From Stella humosa (lineage in GTDB: Bacteria > Pseudomonadota > Alphaproteobacteria > ATCC43930 > Allostellaceae), in NCBI RefSeq assembly GCF_006738645.1, contig NZ_AP019700.1, positions 4,508,001-4,572,000 on the forward strand: a stretch of DNA of 64,000 nucleotides, written 5' to 3'. Both the position numbers and the translations under genes were made by a program. The notes under the pieces were generated by a model. It searched no databases, had not been told where the DNA came from, and saw only the letters and a list, made by a program, of their open reading frames with translations. Positions 36,047-44,999 of this stretch are shown piece after piece; the stretch's first letter is position 1; every line of letters begins with the position of its first letter.

Positions 36047-38601
36047 GCCGTCTCGCCGCGCGGGGCAGACCCGGTGCGCCGCCGCGGCGACGGCCGGAAA
36101 TAGCGATCGGACAGCCCGTCCGAAAGCCCGACCAGCCCGGCGCCGATGGCATCCGCCAGCGCTCCCACCCCGGGCCGGCCGCCATCGGCCGCGCGCTCGA
36201 CCAGGGCCATCGGGTCGGTCGCGCGCAACTTGGCCAGCAAGGGCTGGATGCTGGTGTCGGCCATCTGGCCGGCGCCGGCGGGGCTGTCCTGCAGCTCGGC
36301 CATGTGCCGGGCCAGCGTGGCGATCTGGAAGCCGGCCGAGCGCGGGTTGGCCTCGTCGAGCAGCAGCAGGTCGAGCACCGGGGCGGCCTGGAAGGTGCCG
36401 AGATAGCGGTAGCGATAGGTCATGGCGCTGTCGGCGATCTCCAGCGCCATCTGCATGCGCTCGACCGCCCCCTCGCCGCCCGCGCCCAGTAGCTGCCGGG
36501 CGATCCAGGCCGCAGCCACGCCGCGCTCGATGCGCCGGCCGAGATCGAGGAAGAGCCAGTTCGGCCCGCGCGTCATGTTTTCGGCCGACAGGCCCGACAG
36601 TGCGGCCGATCGGCGGATCAGCACGTCCAGGCGCGCCGCCAGGGCGGCCAGGTCGCCGGGCGGCGGATCGTCGTCGGCGGTCAGCGCCAGGATGCTGCGC
36701 CAGGTGTCGAGCGACAGGCGGTCGCGGACCGACCAGGCGGTGCGGCGCACGCCCAGCAGCGTGCGCATCAGCCCATGGGGGTGGGCGCGGTCGCCGACCA
36801 GGGCCAGCATCTCGCGCGTCAGGGCGGCACCGTCGCCGCCATCGGCCGCGGCCGACGCGGCCTCGGTCGCCTGGGCATAGGGCACGAGCAGCCGGCGCGC
36901 CAGGTCGGGCGCGCCGCCGACCCCGGGTCCGGCATCGTCGCCCAGGCGGCCGGCGACCGCCCTGACGACGCGGGCCAGGCCCTCCGCCCGCTCGGCATAG
37001 CGTCCAAGCCACAGCAGGTTGTCCATGGCGCGGCTCGGCGCCTCGTCGCCGATGCGCCGGATCGGCAGGGGCTCGACCTTGGAGCGCAGCAGGCTGAAGC
37101 GTTCGGCCGGCGCGTCGGAGACGACCCAGATGTCCTTGCCGGCCGCCCCCGACTGCATCGAGAGCGTCGCGCGCTCGCCGTCGCCCTGGCCGACGCGGGC
37201 GAGCCCGCCCGGCAGCACGACATAGCCGGCCGGCGTCCAGGCGGCGAAGACGCGCAAGGCCACGGGGCGCGGCACCAGCCGGGTCCCGACCAGGGTCGGC
37301 GCCAGGCAGGGCGGCATCACCTCCTGCACCACCAGGCCCGCCCCCCGCCGCTCCATGTCGGCGGCCAGGCGCTGGCGCCGGGCGCGGTCCAGTTCGGCCC
37401 CCAGCCGCGCGGTCGAGCCGCGGGCGAAGAGCGGCAGCGTGTCGAAGGCGTCGCGCACGACCGAACGGTCGAGGGCCGCCAGGGCCGCGGACCGGCCGGC
37501 CGCCGTGCCGCACCAGTGGGTGGGCACGCCCGGCAGCTTCAGCTCCTCGTCCAGCAAGGCACGGCAGAGGTCGGGCAGGAAGGCCGCCATGGCCGGGCTT
37601 TCGACCACGATGCCGCCCAGCGGGTTGGTCAGCACGACGCGTCCGGCGCGCGCGGCCTCCACCAGTCCGGGCACGCCCAGCGAGGAATCGGCCTTCAGCT
37701 CCAGCGGATCGCAGAACAGCGAATCGACGCGCCGCATGACGATGTCGACCCGTTGCAGGCCGTTCAGCGTCTTCAGGAAGACGTCGCCGTCATGGACGGT
37801 CAGGTCGTCGCCCTCGACCAGCGACAGGCCGAGATAGTTCGCCAGGAAGGCATGCTCGAAATAAGCCTCGTTGTGCGGCCCGGGCGACAGCAGCACGCCG
37901 CGCGGCCGGTCGCCCCGGGCGAGCGCCGCCAGCCCTGCCTTCATCGACTGGAAGAATGAGGCCAGGCGCAGGACATGGCCATCGCGGAATGGCTCGGCGA
38001 AGGTCTGGCTGACGACGATGCGGTTCTCCAGCGCGTAGCCCATGCCGCTCGGCGCCTCGACGCGGTCGGCCAGCACGGTCCAGGTGCCGTCCGGCCCACA
38101 GGTCAGGTCGGCGGCATAGAGCTGCACATGGACCCCACCCGGCGGGTCGATGCCCAGCAGCGGGCGCAGGAATTGCGGGTGCCCGGCCGTCAGGTGCGGC
38201 GGCAGCCGGCCGTCGGCAACCAGCCGGCGCGGGCCGTAGATGTCGGCCAGCAGGGCATTGGCCAGGCGCGCCCGCTGCACCACGCCCGCCTCGATCCGCG
38301 CCCATTCGCGGCCGTCGAGGATGAAGGGCAGGATGTCGAGCTCCCACGGCCGGGCCTCGCCGCCGGCATCGTCATAGACGTTGTAGGTGACGCCGTTGTC
38401 GCGGATCAGCCGGCGCACGCCCTGGTTACGGCGGGTGACCTCTGCCGCGTCGATGCGGGCCAGTTCGGCCAGCAGCGGCCGCCATTGCGGGCGCACCGAC
38501 CCGTCGGCCGCGACCATCGCGTCGTGGCGCCCGACCGGCCGCGGATAGGATGCCATCGACCCCACGGCCGCACTCTCGATCAGCTTCGGGTCACCGGCCA
38601 T
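36043..38601 (-). CDS. fused circularly permuted ATP-grasp / alpha-E protein
   Basis: 852-residue fusion. The first about 500 residues are a circularly permuted type-2 ATP-grasp domain (old DUF404/407), with signatures such as RRNQGVRRLIRDNGVTYNVY, LLSPGPHNEAYFEHAFLA and EGDDLTV. From about residue 530 comes an all-helical alpha-E domain (DUF403), starting AMDNLLWLGRYAERAEGLAR. In many bacteria these are separate genes. Comparative genomics predicts that such ATP-grasp proteins ligate amino acids or peptides through an acyl-phosphate, with transglutaminases cleaving or finishing the product. The substrate is unknown. Confidence 0.9.
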   Translation of the reverse strand: MAGDPKLIESAAVGSMASYPRPVGRHDAMVAADGSVRPQWRPLLAELARIDAAEVTRRNQGVRRLIRDNGVTYNVYDDAGGEARPWELDILPFILDGREWARIEAGVVQRARLANALLADIYGPRRLVADGRLPPHLTAGHPQFLRPLLGIDPPGGVHVQLYAADLTCGPDGTWTVLADRVEAPSGMGYALENRIVVSQTFAEPFRDGHVLRLASFFQSMKAGLAALARGDRPRGVLLSPGPHNEAYFEHAFLANYLGLSLVEGDDLTVHDGDVFLKTLNGLQRVDIVMRRVDSLFCDPLELKADSSLGVPGLVEAARAGRVVLTNPLGGIVVESPAMAAFLPDLCRALLDEELKLPGVPTHWCGTAAGRSAALAALDRSVVRDAFDTLPLFARGSTARLGAELDRARRQRLAADMERRGAGLVVQEVMPPCLAPTLVGTRLVPRPVALRVFAAWTPAGYVVLPGGLARVGQGDGERATLSMQSGAAGKDIWVVSDAPAERFSLLRSKVEPLPIRRIGDEAPSRAMDNLLWLGRYAERAEGLARVVRAVAGRLGDDAGPGVGGAPDLARRLLVPYAQATEAASAAADGGDGAALTREMLALVGDRAHPHGLMRTLLGVRRTAWSVRDRLSLDTWRSILALTADDDPPPGDLAALAARLDVLIRRSAALSGLSAENMTRGPNWLFLDLGRRIERGVAAAWIARQLLGAGGEGAVERMQMALEIADSAMTYRYRYLGTFQAAPVLDLLLLDEANPRSAGFQIATLARHMAELQDSPAGAGQMADTSIQPLLAKLRATDPMALVERAADGGRPGVGALADAIGAGLVGLSDGLSDRYFRPSPRRRTGSAPRGETA

Positions 38602-38672
38602 CCGGCCGCGCCCCGCCGGATCCGCAATGTTGGGTCATGACGATGCCTTGGCACTTCCTTCAGCCGGCGGGG

Positions 38673-41600
38673 TCAGTGGAAGCGCCGGAGATCGAGGGTC
38701 AGCGGAAAATCGGGATGGATGTCGGGCTGGCCAGGATCGAAGCGCCCGCCCGTCAGGCCGAACGGCTCGAACCGGGCAAGGCGCCGGCCCTCCGCCTCGT
38801 AGGCATTGACGGGAACGGTGGTGTAGTTCCGCCCACCCGGATGCGCAACATGATAGGTGCAGCCGCCGACCGCCCGTCCGCGCCAGGCGTCCCACAGCTC
38901 GATCACCAGCGGCCCGTGCGGCGGGATGGTCGGGTGCAGGCTGTGCGGCGCCTGCCAGGCGCGGAACCGCACGCCCGCCACCGCCTCGCCGCGGCGGCCA
39001 GTGGAGGTCGCGGGCGCCGGCCGGCCGTTCACCAGGATGCGATGGCGCTCGGGCACGAAGCCTACGGCCTTCACCTCCAGCCGCTCGACCGTGCTGTCGA
39101 CATAGCGCACGGTGCCGCCCGCCGCCCCTTCCTCGCCCATGACGTGCCAGGGCTCCAGCGCCTGGCGCACTTCCAGCCGCACCCCCTCGGCATCGACCGT
39201 GCCGAACAGCGGGAACCGGAAGGTCCAATGCGGCCGGAACCATTCGGGGTCGATCGGGAAGCCGGCCTCGCGCAGGCCCGCCACCACGTCCTGCAGGTCG
39301 GCCCAGACGAAGTGCGGCAGCATGAAGCGGTCGTGCAGGGCCGTGCCCCAACGCACGGGCGGCTGGCGATAGGGCTCGCGCCAGAACCACGCGACCAGCG
39401 CCCGCAGCAGCAGCGACTGGGCCAGGCTCATCTCGGCGTGCGGCGGCATCTCGAAGGCGCGGAACTCCACCAGACCCAGCCGGCCGGTCGGGCCGTCGGG
39501 CGAATAGAGCTTGTCGATGCAGATCTCGGCCCGGTGGGTGTTGCCCGAGACGTCGATCAGCAGGTTGCGGAAGATGCGGTCGACCAGCCACAGCGGCATC
39601 GGCTCGCCGCCCGGCTCCCGCACCTGGGCAAAGGCGATCTCCAGTTCGTACAGCGAATCCTGGCGCGCCTCGTCGATGCGCGGCGCCTGGCTGGTCGGGC
39701 CGATGAAGAGGCCCGAGAAGAGGAACGACAGCGACGGGTGGTTCTGCCAGAAGGCGACCAGGCTGCGCAGCAAGTCGGGCCGGCGCAGGAACGGGCTGTC
39801 GGCCGGCGTCGGCCCGCCCAGGACGATGTGGTTGCCGCCGCCGGTGCCGGTATGGCGCCCGTCCACCAGGAACTTCTCGGTGCCGAGCCGGCTGAGGCGG
39901 GCCTCCTCGTAGATGGCGCGGGTCACCTCGACCTGCTGGCGCCAGCTATGGGAGGGATGGATGTTCACCTCGATCACGCCCGGGTCCGGCGTCACCTTGA
40001 TGACGTTGAGGCGCGGATCGGCCGGCGGCGAATAGCCCTCGATATGCAGCGCCACGTCGATCTCGGCCGCGGCGTCCTCGATCGCGGCCACCAGGTCCAG
40101 ATAATCCTCCGCCGTCTCGGTCGGCGGCATGAACACGCACAGGCGGCCGTCGCGCGGCTCGATGGTGAGCGCGGTGCGGACGCTGAGGCCCTCGACCGGC
40201 TGTTGCTGCTCGACCTGGGCCACGCGCGCCTGCCAGTCCGGCCCGCGGGCGGCACCGCTCAGATAGGGCTGGCGCGCTGCGTCGGGCGCGGGCAGCGGCG
40301 GCAACTGCTCCATCGGGTCGCGGGGGATGACGTGCGGATAGAGCTGCGGCTCGATCCAGGGCAGCGAGGCGATCGGCAGGCGGAAGCCGACGGGCGAATC
40401 GCCCGGCACCAGCAGCACGCGGCCGCGGCGGAGCGCCCAGCGCTCCGAATGCCAGCGGCGGCGCTTGTCCGGCGCGTTCCAGCGCTGCACCGGCAGCACG
40501 AAGCCGACCGGCGTGCCCAACCCGCGGTCGAAGACCCGGACCAGGCGCTGGCGTTCCTCGGCATCCTCAAGCTTGGACTCGAACGGATCGACATTGGCCG
40601 GCAACGCCTGCTCGCGCGCCAGGTAGTGCCAGGGATCCTCGAAGGCCGGCATGGCGCAGTCGGGGTGGATGTCGAGCCGGCGGGCGACGGCGCGCGCCAA
40701 CTGGCCGGCATCCTCGGCGGTCACGGCGCGGGCCTCGGCCTCGCGGGCCACGCGGGCCGGGTCGCGCCACAGCGGCATGCCGTCGCCGCGCCAGTAGAGC
40801 GCAAAGGCCCAGCGCGGCAGGCTCTCGCCCGGATACCACTTGCCCTGGCCGTAATGCAGCATGCCGCCGGGGGCGAAGCGGTCCATCAGGCGGCGGACCA
40901 GGTCGTCGGCGAACACCCGCTTGGTCGGCCCGACGGCGGCGATCGTCCACTCGGCCGCCTCCATGTCGTCGACCGCGACGAAGGTCGGCTCGCCACCCAT
41001 GGTCAGGCGCACGTCGCCCGCCGCCAGCATGCGGTCGACGGCATCGCCGACGCGGTCGATGGCATCCCACTGCTCGGGCGTGTAGGGCCGGGTGACGCGC
41101 GGCGCCTCGTCGACGCGGGCGACCGACATCTCGAAGTCGAACGTCACCTCGCAGGGCTCGACGCCGCCGCTGATGGGGGCCGCTGCCGTCGGATCGGCCG
41201 CGCAGGCAAGCGGGATGTGCCCCTCGCCCGCGAACAGCCCGGAGGTCGCGTCAAGCCCGACCCAGCCCGCGCCCGGCAGGTAGACCTCGCACCAGGCATG
41301 CAGGTCGGTGAAGTCGTGGTCGGTGCCCGACGGGCCGTCGAGGGCCTCGACATCGGGCTTCAGCTGGATCAGGTAGCCCGACGCAAAGCGCGCGGCCAGG
41401 CCCAGATGGCGCAGGAGCTGGACCAGCAGCCAGGCGGAATCGCGGCACGACCCGGCCGCGCGCTCCAGCGTCTGGTCCGGGGCCTGGATGCCCGGCTCCA
41501 TGCGGATCAGATAGGTGATGTCTCGGGCGATGCGGGAATTGAGGTCGAAGAGGAATCCGGTAGTCTGCTTCTCCTCACGCGGGATGGCCGCCAGGTATTC

Positions 41601-41984
41601 CTGGAAGCGCGGCCCGCACTCCGCCCGATGCAGGTAGGGGGCAAGGTCGGCCGCCAGCTCGGGCTCGTAGGCGAAGGGGAAGTTCTCGGCCGCCGGCTCC
41701 AGGAAGAAGTCGAACGGGTTGATCACCGCCAGTTCCGCCACGAGATCGACCGCGACCGTCAGATGGTCGGTCTTCTCCGGCACGACGACACGGGCCAGCC
41801 AGTTGGACTGCGGGTCCTGCTGCCAGTTCAGGAAATGGTCGGCCGGCTCGACCTTCAGCGAATAGGCCAGGATCGGCGTGCGGCAATGCGGCGCCGGGCG
41901 CAGGCGAATAACTTGGGCCCCGAGCCCGACCGGGCGGTCGTAGCGATAGCGGGTGACGTGGCGGATGGCGGCGCGGATTGTCAT
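38673..41984 (-). CDS. DUF2126 protein with transglutaminase domain
   Basis: 1103-residue protein. An N-terminal transglutaminase-like module (1-280) carries C180 ([10 protein letters not shown]), H229 (DLHAWCEVY) and D245 (LDATSG). The following region of about 800 residues is DUF2126, with conserved stretches such as [22 protein letters not shown] and [13 protein letters not shown]. The size matches the family's usual 1,100 residues. First gene of the four-gene minus-strand unit ending in the MsrQ-like gene, with only 71 bases before the ATP-grasp gene. Expected to process peptide-like products, but no member's substrate is known to me. Confidence 0.9.
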   Translation of the reverse strand: MTIRAAIRHVTRYRYDRPVGLGAQVIRLRPAPHCRTPILAYSLKVEPADHFLNWQQDPQSNWLARVVVPEKTDHLTVAVDLVAELAVINPFDFFLEPAAENFPFAYEPELAADLAPYLHRAECGPRFQEYLAAIPREEKQTTGFLFDLNSRIARDITYLIRMEPGIQAPDQTLERAAGSCRDSAWLLVQLLRHLGLAARFASGYLIQLKPDVEALDGPSGTDHDFTDLHAWCEVYLPGAGWVGLDATSGLFAGEGHIPLACAADPTAAAPISGGVEPCEVTFDFEMSVARVDEAPRVTRPYTPEQWDAIDRVGDAVDRMLAAGDVRLTMGGEPTFVAVDDMEAAEWTIAAVGPTKRVFADDLVRRLMDRFAPGGMLHYGQGKWYPGESLPRWAFALYWRGDGMPLWRDPARVAREAEARAVTAEDAGQLARAVARRLDIHPDCAMPAFEDPWHYLAREQALPANVDPFESKLEDAEERQRLVRVFDRGLGTPVGFVLPVQRWNAPDKRRRWHSERWALRRGRVLLVPGDSPVGFRLPIASLPWIEPQLYPHVIPRDPMEQLPPLPAPDAARQPYLSGAARGPDWQARVAQVEQQQPVEGLSVRTALTIEPRDGRLCVFMPPTETAEDYLDLVAAIEDAAAEIDVALHIEGYSPPADPRLNVIKVTPDPGVIEVNIHPSHSWRQQVEVTRAIYEEARLSRLGTEKFLVDGRHTGTGGGNHIVLGGPTPADSPFLRRPDLLRSLVAFWQNHPSLSFLFSGLFIGPTSQAPRIDEARQDSLYELEIAFAQVREPGGEPMPLWLVDRIFRNLLIDVSGNTHRAEICIDKLYSPDGPTGRLGLVEFRAFEMPPHAEMSLAQSLLLRALVAWFWREPYRQPPVRWGTALHDRFMLPHFVWADLQDVVAGLREAGFPIDPEWFRPHWTFRFPLFGTVDAEGVRLEVRQALEPWHVMGEEGAAGGTVRYVDSTVERLEVKAVGFVPERHRILVNGRPAPATSTGRRGEAVAGVRFRAWQAPHSLHPTIPPHGPLVIELWDAWRGRAVGGCTYHVAHPGGRNYTTVPVNAYEAEGRRLARFEPFGLTGGRFDPGQPDIHPDFPLTLDLRRFH

Positions 41985-42085
41985 GGGCGCGCAGTATGGG
42001 ACTTGTGCGGCATCGGCCCTACCGGAAATTGTGACGAAACCGCTGCATCATCCGTGCCGGGACAATGATCGGCGCTTGGCCAGAC

Positions 42086-42114
42086 TTGAATTGAATATCG
42101 CCTAGCGATATATA
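42086..42114 (+). promoter_or_regulatory. promoter with operator-like inverted repeat in the spacer
   Basis: TTGAAT (42086-42091), 17-base spacer, TATATA (42109-42114). A perfect inverted repeat ATATCGCCTAGCGATAT (arms ATATCGC/GCGATAT, centre CTA) occupies 42095-42111, filling the spacer and touching the -10 box. A +1 about seven bases after the -10 box would fall at the ATG (42120), giving a leaderless message. The likely repressor is the downstream HTH protein. Confidence 0.55.
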
Positions 42115-42119
42115 CAGAC

Positions 42120-42524
42120 ATGGCCGATGAACCGATGTTCCGGCTGATGGGCTACCATCGGCGCCGGTATCGCCTAGCGAATGGCTGGAGCATTCGCTTT
42201 CGGATCATCTCTACCCTGGCTTCCACCGGCCGGCCGCACGGGATCAAGTATGCGTTCACCCTGCATGATACGGACGGCCTGCGGCTGCTGGGGTTTGACA
42301 ATGCCCATGGGATTCCACGCGCCGAAACCTATGACCATCGGCATCCGTTTCGCCGATTGACCGACCTGAAGGCATACGAGTTCAGGAGTGCGGATGATCT
42401 GATCTGTGATTTCTTTGCCGCCGTCGAGCGCGCCTGCCGGCAGGAGGGCGTCCCGTTCGAGGTCGATGCCGAGGAGATCGAGCTAGAAGCGGAGGACGAG
42501 AGTGAACCGGAAGAGCCTCGATGA
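42120..42524 (+). CDS. TumE-like (DUF6516) putative toxin
   Basis: 134-residue protein resembling the TumE/DUF6516 family of toxin-like proteins. The family-like core is GIKYAFTLHDTDGLRLLGFDN followed by TYDHRHPF, and the rest of the N-terminal half is a beta-rich, arginine-rich piece. The last 19 residues are strongly acidic (AEEIELEAEDESEPEEP). There is no ribosome-binding site before the ATG; a leaderless start is likely, or initiation at the Met of MFRLMGYH. Overlaps the HTH gene by 23 bases. Toxicity is untested. Confidence 0.62.
   Translation: MADEPMFRLMGYHRRRYRLANGWSIRFRIISTLASTGRPHGIKYAFTLHDTDGLRLLGFDNAHGIPRAETYDHRHPFRRLTDLKAYEFRSADDLICDFFAAVERACRQEGVPFEVDAEEIELEAEDESEPEEPR
42168..42180. 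repeat. second copy of the operator core inside the toxin gene
   Basis: TATCGCCTAGCGA recurs exactly, 72 bases downstream of the first copy at 42096-42108, inside codons 17-21 of the toxin gene. The spacing is close to seven helical turns. It could be a second repressor site that allows DNA looping or roadblock, or a chance repeat. Confidence 0.45.
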
Positions 42525-42858
42525 CCTGCGCGAGGAAATGCGGGCCGTGGCACGTGGTGATCGTCAGCCAGGTGCGCTGCCCGCCGCCCCGTTGCTGGCG
42601 GCATTGTCTAGGGAAGCGCTCGATCTGCTGGGCGTGATCCTGCGCGATCGGCCTACCAGTGTCTCGGAACTGGTGGCGCTCTCCGGGCGGGCCCAGCCGA
42701 ACGTGTCGCGATCGCTGCAATCGTTGGCAGGCCACGGGCTGGTCCGGCTGGTGCGGCAAGGGCGGGAGATCCGCCCGCAAGCAATGGTGAGCGTTCTGCG
42801 AGTGGACTTGGCGACTGGGACCTACGAGGTAACACCGGCCCCAGACGCCGCGGCGTGA
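42502..42858 (+). CDS. HTH regulator/antitoxin partner of the TumE-like gene
   Basis: 118-residue protein with a MarR/ArsR-like winged helix-turn-helix at about residues 35-85 (LLGVILRDRPTSVSELVALS, then RAQPNVSRSLQSLAGHGLV). The rest is a helical tail. A GTG start is preceded by GGAGG six bases upstream within the toxin gene, which supports coupled expression. The toxin-first order is as found in TumE-TumA modules. Expected to bind the inverted repeats at 42095-42111 and neutralise the toxin; both are inferences. Confidence 0.7.
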   Translation: MNRKSLDDLREEMRAVARGDRQPGALPAAPLLAALSREALDLLGVILRDRPTSVSELVALSGRAQPNVSRSLQSLAGHGLVRLVRQGREIRPQAMVSVLRVDLATGTYEVTPAPDAAA

Positions 42859-42890
42859 GAAGGGCCGAGCGGGCCTTGCGATACGACAGG

Positions 42891-42918
42891 TTCATCCTGA
42901 CCTGAGAAATTCTATAAG
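42891..42918 (+). promoter_or_regulatory. possible promoter of the sulfotransferase gene
   Basis: Weak -35 TTCATC (42891-42896), 16-base spacer and good -10 TATAAG (42913-42918), 45 bases before the sulfotransferase ATG. Confidence 0.3.
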
Positions 42919-42963
42919 CTGTCTCCTGCCGCCGGAAACCAGGCGAGGGAGGGGGGACAGGGC

Positions 42964-43869
42964 ATGGCTGCGATCGCTTGGCCGACGAAGACGCGCGAGT
43001 TGCACAACCACCATTTCGACAGCACCGTCTGGAACGACTTCCGCTTCCGCGACGACGACGTCGTCATCGCGACCTATGCGAAGTCCGGCACCACCTGGAC
43101 GCAGCAGATCGTGGGCCAGCTCATCTTCGGCGGTGCCGAGGACGTGGCCATCGCCGAAATGTCGCCCTGGCTCGACCTGCGCGTGCCGCCGGCAGCCGTG
43201 AAATACGAGGCGCTGGAGGCGCAGGCGCATCGGCGCTTCATCAAGACCCATCTGCCGGTCGACGCCCTGCGCTACTCGCCCGCCGCCAAGTACATCTACA
43301 TCGTGCGCGACGGGCGGGACGTCGTCTGGAGCATGTACAACCACCACGCCAACGCCAACGCCCTCTGGTACCAGGTGCTGAACGACACGCCGGGCCGGGT
43401 CGGCCCGCCGATCGAGCCGCCGACCGGTGACATCCGGCAGTATTTCCTGGACTGGCTCGACCGCGACGGCCACCCGTTCTGGTCGTTCTGGGACAATGTG
43501 CGGAGCTGGTGGGACATCCGCGCCCTGCCCAACCTGCTGCTCGTCCACTATGCTGACCTGAAGCGCGACTTGCCGGGCAGCATGCGGCAGATCGCGGCCT
43601 TCCTCGATATCGCCATCGACGAGGACCGCTTCCCGGCCCAGGTCGAGCACTGCACCTTTGCCTGGATGAAGGCCAATGCCGCGCGCAGCGCCCCGCTGGG
43701 CGGCGTCTTCTGGGACGGCGGCGCGGAGGTCTTCATCCACAAGGGCACCAACGGCCGCTGGACCGACGCGCTGACCGCCGACGACATCCGCCGCTACGAG
43801 GAGACGGCACTGGCACGCCTGGGGGCCGAGGGGGCGGCGTGGCTGGCGAACGGCCGCGGCGGCGGGTGA
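42964..43869 (+). CDS. sulfotransferase family protein
   Basis: 301-residue cytosolic PAPS-dependent sulfotransferase fold. The 5'-phosphosulfate loop TYAKSGTTW is at about residues 37-45, the 3'-phosphate helix starts YIVRDGRDVVWSMYNH (about 106), and the third motif FIHKGTNGRWTD lies near the C-terminus. Substrate unknown; such enzymes modify small alcohols, phenols or glycans. A strong purine-rich GGGAGGGGGGA ribosome-binding site is present. It ends one base from the Mrp G stop on the other strand. Confidence 0.88.
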   Translation: MAAIAWPTKTRELHNHHFDSTVWNDFRFRDDDVVIATYAKSGTTWTQQIVGQLIFGGAEDVAIAEMSPWLDLRVPPAAVKYEALEAQAHRRFIKTHLPVDALRYSPAAKYIYIVRDGRDVVWSMYNHHANANALWYQVLNDTPGRVGPPIEPPTGDIRQYFLDWLDRDGHPFWSFWDNVRSWWDIRALPNLLLVHYADLKRDLPGSMRQIAAFLDIAIDEDRFPAQVEHCTFAWMKANAARSAPLGGVFWDGGAEVFIHKGTNGRWTDALTADDIRRYEETALARLGAEGAAWLANGRGGG

Positions 43870-43870
43870 C

Positions 43871-44239
43871 CTACCCCCGCTCCTGCGGGCCGGGCGCCGG
43901 CTTCTCCGCCAACGGGTTGCGCCCCTCCAGCCTGTCCCGGTAGAGCGTCGCCTGCACCAGCAGCAGCAGCGTGACCGGCGTGGTGACGGTCACGAATATG
44001 CCGATCAGGATCTCGTGCACCACCGGGCGGGTCTGGCTCAGCGAGAAATAGAGGATCGACGCGCTCAGGATGCTGGCCATCCCGAGCGTGGCACCCAGGG
44101 TCGGCGCATGCACGCGGTCGTAGAAGCTCTTCAGCCGCAGCAGGCCGAGCGAGCCGATGAGGGCCAGGCTGGAGCCGATCAGGACCAGCGCTGCCACCAG
44201 GAGTGCGGCCCAGGCGGGAATGTCGTGCAGCGCCGTCAC
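43871..44239 (-). CDS. mrpG: Mrp antiporter subunit G
   Basis: 122-residue membrane protein, last gene of the Mrp Na+(K+)/H+ antiporter operon. Three hydrophobic helices, with the family signature [20 protein letters not shown]. It starts in a four-base overlap with mrpF. The C-terminal tail after the third helix is charged. In the complex, G packs near F and A; its separate role is not known. Confidence 0.93.
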   Translation of the reverse strand: MTALHDIPAWAALLVAALVLIGSSLALIGSLGLLRLKSFYDRVHAPTLGATLGMASILSASILYFSLSQTRPVVHEILIGIFVTVTTPVTLLLLVQATLYRDRLEGRNPLAEKPAPGPQERG

Positions 44240-44517
44240 TCGATCACCTCGCCCCGCATCAGGAACTTCGCCAGCGCCACGGTGGCGACGAAGCCGAGCA
44301 GGCCGATCACCAGGGCCGCCTCGAAATAGAGCGTGGTGCCGGAACCGATGCCGAAGACCAGCAGCAACAGCATGGAATTGACGTAGAGCGCGTCCATCGC
44401 CAGGACGCGGTCCTGCGCGCGCGGGCCGCGCAGGATGCGGAAGGCAGCGGCCGCCATCGCCAGCGCCAGGAAGAGCTGGCCCACGGCCAGCGCGAAAAGC
44501 AGGACCGATCCGCTCAT
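44236..44517 (-). CDS. mrpF: Mrp antiporter subunit F
   Basis: 93-residue subunit with three transmembrane helices. Family sequence [18 protein letters not shown] is present after the first helix, followed by a central [21 protein letters not shown] helix segment. It overlaps mrpE by four bases and mrpG by four bases, so expression is coupled. Confidence 0.93.
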   Translation of the reverse strand: MSGSVLLFALAVGQLFLALAMAAAAFRILRGPRAQDRVLAMDALYVNSMLLLLVFGIGSGTTLYFEAALVIGLLGFVATVALAKFLMRGEVIE

Positions 44518-44999
44518 TCGAAAATCTCCATCAGCAGCCGCTCGTAGCGCCGTTCGATGATGGCCTCCCAGTCGTCGCTGTCGACGAGGTCGAGCACATG
44601 GATCACGAGCGTGCCCGCGGCCGGGTCATAGCTGACCCAGCAGGTGCCGGGCGCGGCGGTGAGCATGCAGGCCAGGGCGGCCAGCCCGTAGGGCGAGCGC
44701 ATCCGCAGCCGGATGCGCGCGAAGCCGGAGGTCTGGCGCCGGTCGTTCTGCAGGATGACGCGGGCCACGTTGATGTTCGAGCGCACCACGTCGACGACGA
44801 AGATGCCGATCAGCCGTACGATCGCCCATGGCCGGCCGATGCGCATGGCCGGCGTGTCGAGCCGTGTCATCAGGTGCGGCCCGATCACGCCCAGCACCGC
44901 CCCCAGCAGCAGATGCCCGGGCGACACGCTCTGGTTCAGCAGCAGCCACAGCGCCATCAGCAGCAACGACGCCAGCGGCGACGGCAGCCACCGGGTCAT
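44514..44999 (-). CDS. mrpE: Mrp antiporter subunit E
   Basis: 161-residue subunit with two or three N-terminal membrane helices and a soluble C-terminal domain. Recognisable pieces are [15 protein letters not shown] and [14 protein letters not shown]. The ATG giving MTRWLPS overlaps the mrpD stop by four bases. MrpE is required for assembly or stability rather than directly for transport in studied systems. Confidence 0.92.
   Translation of the reverse strand: MTRWLPSPLASLLLMALWLLLNQSVSPGHLLLGAVLGVIGPHLMTRLDTPAMRIGRPWAIVRLIGIFVVDVVRSNINVARVILQNDRRQTSGFARIRLRMRSPYGLAALACMLTAAPGTCWVSYDPAAGTLVIHVLDLVDSDDWEAIIERRYERLLMEIFE

Noticed and set aside
38550-42068. 1172-codon open frame on the plus strand
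   Set aside because: Antisense to the DUF2126 transglutaminase, which has a full catalytic triad.
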